Below, piece by piece: positions 24,670 through 32,856 of a stretch of 64,000 nt of DNA. The stretch is from an uncultured Nocardiaceae bacterium. Its GTDB lineage: Bacteria > Actinomycetota > Actinomycetes > Mycobacteriales > Mycobacteriaceae. The notes beneath the pieces were generated by a model. It saw only the letters and a program-made list of their open reading frames with translations, made no database searches and was not told the DNA's origin. The stretch is taken from assembly GCA_936936565.1 (NCBI GenBank), contig CAKZIX010000121.1:24209-88208 (forward strand), written 5' to 3'. The position numbers were made by a program, and so were the translations under genes. Positions within the stretch are counted from its first letter, which is position 1. Each line of letters begins with the position of its first letter.

Positions 24670-26312
24670 CGGCCGCGCTGCTTCCGGTACACCCGTACCA
24701 ACGCGTCGGTCGATGAATCATCCTGCGGCGCAGGATCGTTCGGATCCGTCAGCAGCGGCTCCAGCGCGAGCGCCTGTTGCTTGCCCAACTCAACTCCCCA
24801 TTGATCGAACGAATCGATGCCCCACAGTGTGCCTTCGACGAAAACCTGGTGTTCGTAGAGGGCGATGAGTTGCCCGACGACGGACGGGGTCAGCCGCGGT
24901 GCCAGGATCGAGGTGGTCGGGCGATTGCCGGGCATCACCTTGTGCGCCACCACATCCGGCGCCGTGCCCTCCGCGGCGATCTCGTCGGCCGTCTTGCCGA
25001 ATGCAAGCACCTTCGTCTGCGCGAACATGTTGCTCATCAAGATGTCGTGCATGCTGCCGGTGCCGTCGATCGTCGGCAGATCGTCGGTGGGCTCGGCGAA
25101 ACCGATGAAGTCCGCCGGAATCAACCGCGTGCCCTGGTGCAGCAGTTGGTAGAACGCATGCTGCCCGTTCGTTCCCGGTTCGCCCCAGAAGATTTCGCCA
25201 GTCGGCGCGGTGACGGGGGAGCCGTCGGCGCGCACCGACTTGCCGTTGGACTCCATCGTCAGCTGCTGCAGGTAGGCCGCGAAGCGGGACAGATCGTTGG
25301 CGTAGGGCAGCACCGCGCGCGCCTGCGCGTCGAAGAAGTTGTTGTACCACAGGCCGATCAGGCCCAACAGGACCGGCGCGTTGGCGGCCAGCGGCGCCGT
25401 GCGGAAGTGCTCGTCGATGGCATGCATGCCAGCCAGGAACTCCGCGAAGCGCTCGCGCCCGATCGTCGCCATCACCGACAGCCCGATGGCGGAGTCCACC
25501 GAGTAGCGCCCGCCGACCCAGTCCCAGAAGCCGAACATGTTCGCCGTGTCGATGCCGAACTTCGCCACCCGCTCGGCGTTGGTGGACACCGCGACGAAGT
25601 GCTTGGCGACGGCGTCGTCACCCAGCGCCGCCGTCAGCCAGCGCCGCGCGGCAGTGGCATTGGTGAGCGTCTCCAGCGTCGAAAACGTCTTGGACGCAAC
25701 GATGAACAGTGTGCTCGCCGGATCCAGGCCGGCGAGCTTGGATACCAGGTCCGCCGGATCCACGTTGGATACGAAGCGCGCGGCGATGCCGGCGTCGGCG
25801 TAGTGGCGCAGCGCCTGATACACCATGACCGGCCCCAGATCGGAGCCGCCGATGCCGATGTTCACCACCGTGTGGATGCGTTCGCCGGTGACGCCGCGCC
25901 ATGCCCCCGAGCGCAGCGCATCGGTGAACTCGCCCATGCGATCGAGCACCGCGTGCACGTCGGCGACGACGTCTTGCCCGTCGACCGTCAGGCTCGCATC
26001 GCGTGGCAGCCGCAGCGCGGTGTGCAACACCGCCCGGTTCTCCGAGCCGTTGATGTGCGCGCCTGCGAACATCGCGTCCCGGTGCGCCTCCAGGTCCGCC
26101 GCCCGCGCCAAATCGGTGAGCAGCGTGATGGTTTCGCGGGTGATGCGGTGCTTGCTGTAGTCGATGTACAGCTCGGCCGCCGTGAGCGCGAACTCGCGCC
26201 CCCGGTCGGGGTCGTCGGCAAACAGGTCGCGAAGGTGCGTGTCGGCGATCGAGGCGTGATGTGCGATCAGGTTCGCCCACGCGGTCGACGACGTGATGTC
26301 GGCGCTGCTCAC
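24666..26312 (-). CDS. pgi: Glucose-6-phosphate isomerase
   Basis: 548 residues, normal length. It interconverts glucose 6-phosphate and fructose 6-phosphate in the cytoplasm. Visible signatures: VVNIGIGGSDLGPVMVYQAL, IVASKTFSTLETLTNA, DWVGGRYSVDSAIGLS (isomerase signature 1), and the catalytic Glu region MESNGK. The C-terminus has FDQWGVELGKQQA. Starts GTG 26312. It matches Rv0946c by position in the conserved gene order. Its stop overlaps the phoD start. Confidence 0.97.
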   Translation of the reverse strand: MSSADITSSTAWANLIAHHASIADTHLRDLFADDPDRGREFALTAAELYIDYSKHRITRETITLLTDLARAADLEAHRDAMFAGAHINGSENRAVLHTALRLPRDASLTVDGQDVVADVHAVLDRMGEFTDALRSGAWRGVTGERIHTVVNIGIGGSDLGPVMVYQALRHYADAGIAARFVSNVDPADLVSKLAGLDPASTLFIVASKTFSTLETLTNATAARRWLTAALGDDAVAKHFVAVSTNAERVAKFGIDTANMFGFWDWVGGRYSVDSAIGLSVMATIGRERFAEFLAGMHAIDEHFRTAPLAANAPVLLGLIGLWYNNFFDAQARAVLPYANDLSRFAAYLQQLTMESNGKSVRADGSPVTAPTGEIFWGEPGTNGQHAFYQLLHQGTRLIPADFIGFAEPTDDLPTIDGTGSMHDILMSNMFAQTKVLAFGKTADEIAAEGTAPDVVAHKVMPGNRPTTSILAPRLTPSVVGQLIALYEHQVFVEGTLWGIDSFDQWGVELGKQQALALEPLLTDPNDPAPQDDSSTDALVRVYRKQRGR

Positions 26313-26425
26313 GATCTGCCAGCCTAACGGCGCTCGGGCGGTTGCGTCGGCTTTGGTGACGACAGCGACGATGAACAGCGTGCGAACGGCGGCGTCGGCA
26401 GCACCGGAAGGGGCATGCTGGAGTC

Positions 26426-27880
26426 GTGGACGAACGCGCGCTCATCGAATCGATCCAGCCCAAGCTCTGGATCGGCGGTGAATTCGTCGACGCCGAGAAC
26501 GGTGCGACATTCCCCGTGGAGAACCCAGCGGATCCAGCCGTTCCGCTCACCCACGTCGCCGACGCCAGCCCCGCCGACGGGATGCGCGCCCTCGACGCGG
26601 CCGTTGCCGCGCAAGCCGACTGGGCGGCAACCCCCGCACGCAAGCGCAGTGAGATCTTGCGGGCGGTGTACGAGAAGATCACCGCCCGCGCCGAGGACAT
26701 GGCGCTGCTGATGTCGTTGGAGATGGGCAAGGCGCTGGCCGAAAGCCGCAACGAGGTGGCCTACGGCGCCGAGTTCTTCCGCTGGTTCGCCGAGGAGGCC
26801 GTCCGGGTGCACGGCCGCTATCAGCATGCGCCGGCCGGCACCGGCCGGATTCTGGTGCACCAGCAGCCGGTCGGGCCGTGTCTGGCGATCACGCCGTGGA
26901 ACTTCCCGCTCGCGATGGGCACCCGCAAGATCGGCCCGGCACTGGCGGCCGGCTGCACCATGATCGTCAAGCCGGCTTCGGAGACGCCGTTGACCATGCT
27001 GTTGCTGGCGCAGCTGCTGGGCGAGGCCGGGCTGCCCGCCGGTGTGCTGTCGGTGCTCACGTGCCGGCATCCGGGCCCGGTCACCGGGCCGATCATCGAC
27101 GATCCGCGGCTGCGCAAACTCACCTTCACCGGCTCTACGCAGGTCGGCCGGAAGTTGGTGGAGCAGTCGGCGAACCGGCTGTTGCGCACGTCGATGGAAC
27201 TGGGCGGCAACGCGCCGTTCGTGGTGTTCGAGGACGCCGACCTCGAGGCCGCGGTCGAGGGTGCGATGCAGGCGAAGATGCGCAACGGCGGCGAGGCCTG
27301 CACCGCCGCGAACCGCTTCCACGTGCAGAACTCCGTGCGTGCGCAGTTCACGAAGCTGTTCGTCGAGCGGATGTCGCAGGTGCGGCTCGGCCCCGGCACG
27401 GACCCGGATTCGACCCTCGGCCCTCTGGTCAACGAGAAGCAGCGCGGCATCGTCAGCGAACTCGTCGACGACGCCGTTGCCAAGGGCGCGCAGGTGGTGT
27501 TGGGGGGATCGGTGCCCGACCGGACCGGCTGGTTCTATCCGGCGACAGTGTTGTCGGACGTGCCGTCGGGCGCGCGGATTCTGCGGGAAGAGGTGTTCGG
27601 GCCCGTCGCCCCGATCGCCGGTTTCGACACCGAGGCCGAGGCGATCGCGGCGGCGAACGACACCGAATACGGCCTGGTCGCCTACGTGTACACGCAGAGT
27701 CTGGACCGCGCGCTGCGCGTCGGCGAGGCGCTGGAGACGGGCATGGTCGGGATCAACCGCGGTGTCATCTCGGACCCGGCGGCACCCTTCGGCGGCGTCA
27801 AAGCCTCCGGCTTCGGCCGCGAAGGCGGATTCGAAGGCATCGAAGAGTACCTGGAAACGAAGTATCTAGCCCTGCAGTGA
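26426..27880 (+). CDS. NAD(P)-dependent succinate-semialdehyde dehydrogenase-type aldehyde dehydrogenase
   Basis: 484 residues of the ALDH superfamily. The cofactor segment is ITPWNFPLAMGTRKIGPALAAGC, followed by FTGSTQVGRKL. The general base Glu lies in SMELGGNAPF and the catalytic Cys in NGGEACTAANRF. The overall pattern (GRYQHAPAGTGRILVHQQPVGPC, GVKASGFGREGGFEGIEEYLETKY) is that of GabD-type enzymes oxidising succinate semialdehyde to succinate. That would feed the TCA cycle whose sucCD genes lie nearby. Starts GTG 26426. Substrate assignment is by family likeness only. Confidence 0.88.
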   Translation: MDERALIESIQPKLWIGGEFVDAENGATFPVENPADPAVPLTHVADASPADGMRALDAAVAAQADWAATPARKRSEILRAVYEKITARAEDMALLMSLEMGKALAESRNEVAYGAEFFRWFAEEAVRVHGRYQHAPAGTGRILVHQQPVGPCLAITPWNFPLAMGTRKIGPALAAGCTMIVKPASETPLTMLLLAQLLGEAGLPAGVLSVLTCRHPGPVTGPIIDDPRLRKLTFTGSTQVGRKLVEQSANRLLRTSMELGGNAPFVVFEDADLEAAVEGAMQAKMRNGGEACTAANRFHVQNSVRAQFTKLFVERMSQVRLGPGTDPDSTLGPLVNEKQRGIVSELVDDAVAKGAQVVLGGSVPDRTGWFYPATVLSDVPSGARILREEVFGPVAPIAGFDTEAEAIAAANDTEYGLVAYVYTQSLDRALRVGEALETGMVGINRGVISDPAAPFGGVKASGFGREGGFEGIEEYLETKYLALQ

Positions 27881-28139
27881 GCGGCGGAAGCCTCCGCGTC
27901 TGCGGTGCGACCCGATCGAGCCGATTGTCGACGGGCCCCGGCGCGAGCGCAGTGCGTTCACACGCGTCCGGCCTGAAGCTGGTTGACCGAAGTGCCCCGG
28001 GCACGAGCGCAGCGAGTGCGTTCGCGCGCCCGCGTGGTCTGGACTGAGGAGCGATCGCGAGCGCTAGCGAGCGAAGCGACGAGGGAAGACCACGCGAGGC
28101 AAGGCGCGCGAACCCGCGGCGGCGAAGCCGCCGCCAATG
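27881..28139. repeat. Intergenic palindrome-rich DNA
   Basis: Between two convergent genes. A long imperfect inverted repeat pairs 28020-28040 (GTTCGCGCGCC plus CGCGTGGTCT) with 28087-28113. The space between holds iterated GAGCGA/GCGAGC motifs. Next to the chorismate mutase stop is a separate 8-bp hairpin (28116-28134). No coding likeness; such DNA often serves as a bidirectional transcription end or DNA-structural element. Confidence 0.6.
28116..28134 (-). terminator. Hairpin after chorismate mutase gene
   Basis: GCGGCGGC-GAA-GCCGCCGC, a perfect 8-bp stem with a 3-nt loop, six bases beyond the stop codon of the leftward chorismate mutase gene. There is no T-run, so termination would be of the GC-hairpin type common in actinobacteria. 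Confidence 0.5.
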
Positions 28140-28454
28140 CTAGTGCCCGAGGCGGCCGCGGCCGAGGCGCAGCAGCAGCATGGCGAGCGTGTGGCCTTCC
28201 TGGCCGAGTTCGCTGAAGCGCTCGAGGACTTTCATTTCGCGGCTGTGCACCAAGCGTGTGCCACCCGAGGCCATCCGTGTGCGACCGATGATGCGGGAGA
28301 CCTCGGTGCGGCGTTTGATGGCGGCCAGGATCTCGGCGTCGAGTCGATCGATCTCCTTGCGGAGCTCTTCGATCTGGGCCTCGGAAGGCTTGCCCGCAGG
28401 CGGCGTGTCTGACGCAGAAGGATCTGGCACGGGTGTTCTCGCTGGGCTGCTCAT
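28140..28454 (-). CDS. Chorismate mutase, AroQ type (Rv0948c-like)
   Basis: 104 residues. It converts chorismate to prephenate on the way to Phe and Tyr. The helical AroQ core is seen in ELRKEIDRLDAEILAAIKRRTEVSRIIGRTR (catalytic Arg and Lys positions) and SREMKVLERFSELGQEGHTLAMLLLRLGRGRLGH. The C-terminal LLLRLGRGRLGH matches the small intracellular mycobacterial enzyme, which gains full activity when bound to DAHP synthase AroG. A good ribosome site (GAGGAGA) precedes ATG 28454. Sits at the Rv0948c position, next to pcrA. Confidence 0.93.
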   Translation of the reverse strand: MSSPARTPVPDPSASDTPPAGKPSEAQIEELRKEIDRLDAEILAAIKRRTEVSRIIGRTRMASGGTRLVHSREMKVLERFSELGQEGHTLAMLLLRLGRGRLGH

Positions 28455-28844
28455 ATCTTCTCCTCGTCTCAGAACGTGGATCGGCGGAGGCTTGGACGCC
28501 GTTACCGATTACGTTCCTCTCCACGAAACATTCCGGTGCCCTTTTTGAGGGACTGGATTCGTGGACTGGTTCTTTGCAGTGCGCAAATCCTGGCAGCTGG
28601 TCGGCTATCAGGCGATCCAACGGAACCGTCGCTGATCGCCCGTCCAGTTTGCCACGGGTGCCAAGATCGGCAAAACCGACCCTAGCGCGGTTGGCCTCGT
28701 CTCGCCATTCTGGCCGCGGCACCATCCCTGACCTGCGCACTTAACCCGTTGTTCAAGTCACGTACCGGCGCCGGGATGGGCTCTCAGGAATCTCTCAGCG
28801 TTCGCTGCGGGCGTGTCGTACCCGGCTTGTAGCGTTGACCGACA
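28455..28844. other. Divergent regulatory gap between chorismate mutase and pcrA
   Basis: 390 bp without a supported gene. It must hold the promoters of both divergent genes. The one clear element is the TCTCAG-N5-TCTCAG direct repeat at 28782-28798, about 46 bp before the pcrA start. TTGTAGCGT just before the pcrA ATG could be a -10-type sequence. Nothing else recognisable. Confidence 0.5.
28782..28798 (+). promoter_or_regulatory. MprA-box-like direct repeat upstream of pcrA
   Basis: TCTCAG-GAATC-TCTCAG: two exact hexamers 11 bp apart, one helical turn, as for tandem binding of OmpR-type regulators. The same pattern is found before mprA (51530) and pepD (53708) in this window. Confidence 0.55.
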
Positions 28845-31370
28845 ATGGAAGCGATGGTCGAGCACGCACAAGAGGTCGAGCAACTGCTCGACGGACTCAA
28901 TCCCCAGCAGCGCGAGGCGGTGGTACACGCCGGTTCGCCGCTGCTCATCGTCGCGGGCGCCGGGTCCGGCAAGACGGCGGTGCTCACCCGCCGCATTGCC
29001 TACTTGCTGGCGGCGCGCGGGGTCGGCACCGGGCAGATTCTCGCGATCACGTTCACCAACAAGGCCGCCGCCGAGATGCGCGAGCGAGTGGTCGGGCTGG
29101 TGGGTCCCAAGGCACGCAACATGTGGGTGTCCACGTTCCACTCCAGCTGTGTGCGGATCCTGCGCATGCAGTCGGCGCTGCTGCCCGGCCTCAACTCGAA
29201 CTTCTCCATCTACGATGCCGACGATTCGCGCCGCCTGCTGCAGATGATCGCGCGGGATCTGGAGCTGGATCCGAAGAAGTATCCGGCCCGTCTGTTGAGC
29301 ACCGCCATTTCGAACCTCAAGAACGAGCTGATCGGTCCCGAGCAGGCGCTGGACGATGCCGAGAAACAGCACGCCGAGCTGCCGAAGATCGTCGCCCGCA
29401 CGTTCGAGCTCTATCAGCGGCGGCTGCGCGGGGCCAACGCCCTTGACTTCGACGATCTGATCGGCGAGACGGTGGCCCTGCTGCAGCATCATCCGCAGGT
29501 TGCCGACTACTACCGCCGCCGCTTCCGGCATGTGCTGGTCGACGAGTATCAGGACACCAACCACGCGCAGTACGTGCTGGTCCGCGAACTCACCTCCGGG
29601 TCGGCGGATGTCACGCCGTCGGAACTGTGCGTGGTGGGTGATGCGGATCAGTCGATCTATGCTTTCCGCGGTGCCACCATCCGCAACATCGAGGAATTCG
29701 AGCGGGATTATCCTGAGGCGAAAACCATTCTGCTGGAACAGAATTACCGTTCCACGCAGAACATTCTGTCGGCTGCGAACCGGCTCATCGCGCGCAACGA
29801 GAACCGTCGGGACAAGCGCTTGTGGACCGACGCCGGCGACGGCGAACTGATCGTCGGATACGTCGCGGACAACGAGCACGACGAGGCATCGTTCGTCGCG
29901 CGCGAGATCGACCGGCTGGTGGACGGCGGCGAGGCCAAGTTCAGCGACGTCGCGGTGTTCTATCGCACCAACAACAACTCGCGACCGTTCGAAGAGATCT
30001 TCATCCGGCTGGGGCTGCCGTACAAGGTAGTCGGCGGTGTGCGCTTCTACGAGCGCAAGGAGGTCAAAGACGCCGTCGCCTATCTGCGGGTGCTGGACAA
30101 TCCCGAAGACGCGGTGAACTTGCGGCGCATCCTGAACTATCCGCGTCGCGGTATCGGCGATCGTGCCGAGGCGTGCGTCGCGGTGCATGCCGAGCAGCGC
30201 AACATCAGCTTTGCGCGGGCGCTCGTCGAAGCCGCCGCCGGGCGGGTGCCGCTGCTGAACACCCGGTCGCAAAAGTCGATCGCGGCGTTCCTGGATCTCA
30301 TGGACGGCTTGCGCGAGCTGATGCAGCCAGATCCGGAGTCGGGCTTCTTCGACGTCGGCGATGTCATCGAGGCGATCATCGACCGCACCGGTTATCGGGC
30401 CGAACTCGAGAGTTCCAGTGATCCTCAAGACGGCGCCCGCTTGGACAATCTCAACGAACTGGTCAGCGTCGCAAGAGAATTCAGTGCCGACGCGCGCAAC
30501 GCCGCGAGCCTGGTGCAGGCCGAAGCTGTCGTCGCGGCGATGGGTTACCCCGCCGACGACAGTGGGGTTGCGCCCTATCCGGCGGACGACGAGGTCGGTG
30601 CAGCAGCGGCGCAGCTCGAGCTCGGTCTTGCCGACGAGCCGGTGCCCGGCGATGCCCCGGAGGCGGCCGTGGCTGCCGAGGGCGAGCCGGATCCGGGCTC
30701 GGTGGCGGCATTCCTGGAGCGGGTGTCGCTGGTCGCCGACGCCGACCAGTTGCCCGACACCGGTGACGGCGTGATCACGATGATGACGCTGCACACCGCG
30801 AAGGGCCTGGAGTTCCCGGTCGTGTTCGTCAGCGGCTGGGAAGACGGGCAGTTCCCGCACATGCGTGCCCTCGGTGATCCGGCCGAGTTGTCCGAGGAAC
30901 GCCGGTTGGCGTATGTCGGCATTACTCGCGCCCGGCGCCGGCTGTATCTCAGCCGCGCGATCATGCGGTCGGCGTGGGGCCAGCCGGTGTCCAATCCGGA
31001 ATCACGTTTTCTGCAGGAGATTCCGAACGAGCTGATCGACTGGCGCCGGCTCGATCCCGGAAAGACGCTGGGCGGCGGTGCAATCGGACGGGGTGATCGC
31101 GAGCGAGACTGGGCGCGTCCGGGGTTCCGTGCGCCGCGCGGCGAGCGCACCGAGAGCTTCGGCGCGGCGCGCCCGCGGCCGGGTTCGGTGCGCGGTGGGC
31201 GCAGCGGCCTGGTGCTCGACGTGGGCAACCGGGTCAGCCACGACAAGTACGGCCTCGGCACCGTGGTGGAGAAGACAGCTCTCGGCGCCACGGAAAGCTG
31301 GGTGATCGACTTCGGCACCGTGAAGGTGCGCCTGATGGACGTCAAGGGCATCCCGATGACCAAGCTCTAG
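28845..31370 (+). CDS. pcrA: UvrD/PcrA-type ATP-dependent DNA helicase
   Basis: 841 residues, superfamily 1A 3'-5' helicase used in nucleotide excision repair and for displacing RecA. Motifs: Q-motif LNPQQREAV; Walker A AGAGSGKT (residues 37-44); TFHSSCVRILR; DEAD-like motif VDEYQDTN (about residue 230); VGDADQSIYAFRGA; NYRSTQNIL; late motifs MTLHTAKGLEFPVVF and VGITRARRRLYL. The C-terminus ends with a Tudor-like domain (GNRVSHDKYGLGTVVEK) that contacts RNA polymerase in PcrA proteins. An acidic, Ala-rich insertion lies near residues 570-620. Rv0949/uvrD1 position. Confidence 0.96.
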   Translation: MEAMVEHAQEVEQLLDGLNPQQREAVVHAGSPLLIVAGAGSGKTAVLTRRIAYLLAARGVGTGQILAITFTNKAAAEMRERVVGLVGPKARNMWVSTFHSSCVRILRMQSALLPGLNSNFSIYDADDSRRLLQMIARDLELDPKKYPARLLSTAISNLKNELIGPEQALDDAEKQHAELPKIVARTFELYQRRLRGANALDFDDLIGETVALLQHHPQVADYYRRRFRHVLVDEYQDTNHAQYVLVRELTSGSADVTPSELCVVGDADQSIYAFRGATIRNIEEFERDYPEAKTILLEQNYRSTQNILSAANRLIARNENRRDKRLWTDAGDGELIVGYVADNEHDEASFVAREIDRLVDGGEAKFSDVAVFYRTNNNSRPFEEIFIRLGLPYKVVGGVRFYERKEVKDAVAYLRVLDNPEDAVNLRRILNYPRRGIGDRAEACVAVHAEQRNISFARALVEAAAGRVPLLNTRSQKSIAAFLDLMDGLRELMQPDPESGFFDVGDVIEAIIDRTGYRAELESSSDPQDGARLDNLNELVSVAREFSADARNAASLVQAEAVVAAMGYPADDSGVAPYPADDEVGAAAAQLELGLADEPVPGDAPEAAVAAEGEPDPGSVAAFLERVSLVADADQLPDTGDGVITMMTLHTAKGLEFPVVFVSGWEDGQFPHMRALGDPAELSEERRLAYVGITRARRRLYLSRAIMRSAWGQPVSNPESRFLQEIPNELIDWRRLDPGKTLGGGAIGRGDRERDWARPGFRAPRGERTESFGAARPRPGSVRGGRSGLVLDVGNRVSHDKYGLGTVVEKTALGATESWVIDFGTVKVRLMDVKGIPMTKL

Positions 31371-31383
31371 GACGCACAAAGAA

Positions 31384-31410
31384 GGCGGGGGCGAACGTAT
31401 CGCCCCCGCC
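31384..31410. terminator. Bidirectional terminator between pcrA and M23 peptidase gene
   Basis: Perfect 11-bp stem GGCGGGGGCGA / TCGCCCCCGCC with loop ACGTA. TACTTTT follows on the plus strand and an A-rich flank (complement T-rich) lies on the other side. It serves both convergent genes. Confidence 0.85.
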
Positions 31411-31423
31411 TACTTTTCAGGTT

Positions 31424-32572
31424 CTAGTCGCGCTCGACGCCGAGGCTGATGCCGCGCGAGGCCAGCCACGGAATCGGGTCGACCTTGTCGACGCCGTTGA
31501 GCCACACCTCGAAGTGCACGTGCGGGCCGGTGGAGAAGCCGCGGTTGCCCATCGTGGCGATCTGGTCGCCGGCCATGACGCGCTGGCCCTTTTGCACGGT
31601 GGCGGTGTCGATGTGGCCGTAGATGGTCACGGTGCCGTCGTTGTGCTTGAGGCGTACCCACATGCCGAATCCGGCGGCCGGGCCGGCCTCGATCACTTCC
31701 GCGTCGGCGACCGCATAGATGGGCGTGCCGATGCGGTTGGCGATGTCGACGCCGGTGTGCAGCGCGCCCCAGCGCATGCCGAAGTTGGACGTGTACGCCC
31801 CTTCGGTGAACTTCGCGAACATCGGCCGACGGGCGGCTGCCTCGCGGGCGGCGCGTTCGCTGGCGGACTTCTGGCCCTTGGCGAGCAGCTGGTTGAACTG
31901 CTTCATGTCGACCGGTGCGGCGACGTCGAGCACCTGCGGGGCCTGCGAGAGCTGCACGTGATTGGAGCCGGACACGGCCGGAGCGGCACCGAGATCGGCC
32001 GCCTGGGCGACATCGGCGACGGCTGGATCGTGGCTGCCTGCGGCGGCCTGCCCGGCGGCGACCACGGCACCTGCGGCGACGGCGACGACCGCGGCGCGAC
32101 CCTTGAGGCCGGTGGGCGGTGCGGGCAGCCGGTGCGCGCCGATGCGGCGGCCGGACGCGTCGTCGTCGGCGCCGGCGGGCGCCGGTACGGGACGTTCGGA
32201 ATAGAACTCCGGGTCCTCGGGTTCGGCAAAGAAGTTGGAGTTCGGCTCGGCGGGGAACTCGATGCGCTCGCCGGCGATGGTGGTGAAGCTGAAGGACTGA
32301 GCATCGCGATGGAAGCCGGAATCGGCGCCTTCGGGCTTGCGGCGGCGACCGCCGCTGGGCGCGATCTGGCGGACGCGGCTGGCACGCGGGAGACGGGCAT
32401 CGTCGATCTCGGGCTGGTCGTTGTACCAGGACCGCGCGTAACGATTCCCCGGCTCGGAGTGATTACCGAACGGCGACTGCTCGTCGGACAGGAAATCGAC
32501 TCGGCCCGCAGGAAGCTCCTGCTGCGTGGTCCCATGTCGACCGGCCATCAACGGACTGCGTTGGTAGGTCAA
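31424..32572 (-). CDS. M23-family peptidoglycan endopeptidase-like protein (Rv0950c-like)
   Basis: 382 residues from TTG 32572, chosen because GAGGAGG lies 10 bases upstream; ATG 32548 is an alternative. The N-terminal half is polar and disordered, then one membrane helix (AAVVAVAAGAVVAAGQAAAG) anchors the protein with its C-terminus outside. The LytM/M23 domain keeps the zinc ligands LHTGVDIA (HxxxD) and GPHVHFEVW (HxH). It likely cuts peptide cross-links of the wall or acts in cell separation. Convergent with pcrA, as in M. tuberculosis. A Crp-like box lies upstream. Confidence 0.88.
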   Translation of the reverse strand: MTYQRSPLMAGRHGTTQQELPAGRVDFLSDEQSPFGNHSEPGNRYARSWYNDQPEIDDARLPRASRVRQIAPSGGRRRKPEGADSGFHRDAQSFSFTTIAGERIEFPAEPNSNFFAEPEDPEFYSERPVPAPAGADDDASGRRIGAHRLPAPPTGLKGRAAVVAVAAGAVVAAGQAAAGSHDPAVADVAQAADLGAAPAVSGSNHVQLSQAPQVLDVAAPVDMKQFNQLLAKGQKSASERAAREAAARRPMFAKFTEGAYTSNFGMRWGALHTGVDIANRIGTPIYAVADAEVIEAGPAAGFGMWVRLKHNDGTVTIYGHIDTATVQKGQRVMAGDQIATMGNRGFSTGPHVHFEVWLNGVDKVDPIPWLASRGISLGVERD

Positions 32573-32675
32573 GGCCTGCCGTCCTCCTCGTCGTGACCTG
32601 GCTGTGACTCGGACCCCGGAACGGTAACGGGGCAATCGCGAGCGGCGCAAGCGGACGACGTAAACTTGGCGCCAA

Positions 32676-32691
32676 TGTGAGATTCATCACA
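32676..32691. promoter_or_regulatory. Crp/GlxR-like box in the M23 peptidase/membrane protein divergent promoter
   Basis: TGTGA-GATTCA-TCACA is a full match to TGTGA-N6-TCACA, the site of mycobacterial Crp and related regulators. It is 104 bp before the TTG start of the peptidase gene and 166 bp before the divergent membrane-protein gene. Crp control of cell-wall lytic genes such as rpfA is known in mycobacteria; control here is inferred. Confidence 0.65.
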
Positions 32692-32856
32692 GTGTGATCT
32701 GCGGATATGTAGAGAATCACAAACTGTCGAGGCGTTATCGAGACAAGCGGTGTCGCACGTTCACAAAGACTTGCGCCATCACGATATGGGACGAACACCC
32801 GAACATCGCCGCGGCGTTGGAGTTGTGTCGTGCCGCGGTGTCATAGGGTCGCCGCT

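Noticed and set aside
28020..28113. Inverted repeat as possible insertion-sequence ends
   Set aside because: The arms are only about 46 bp apart, no transposase frame lies between, and no target duplication is seen.
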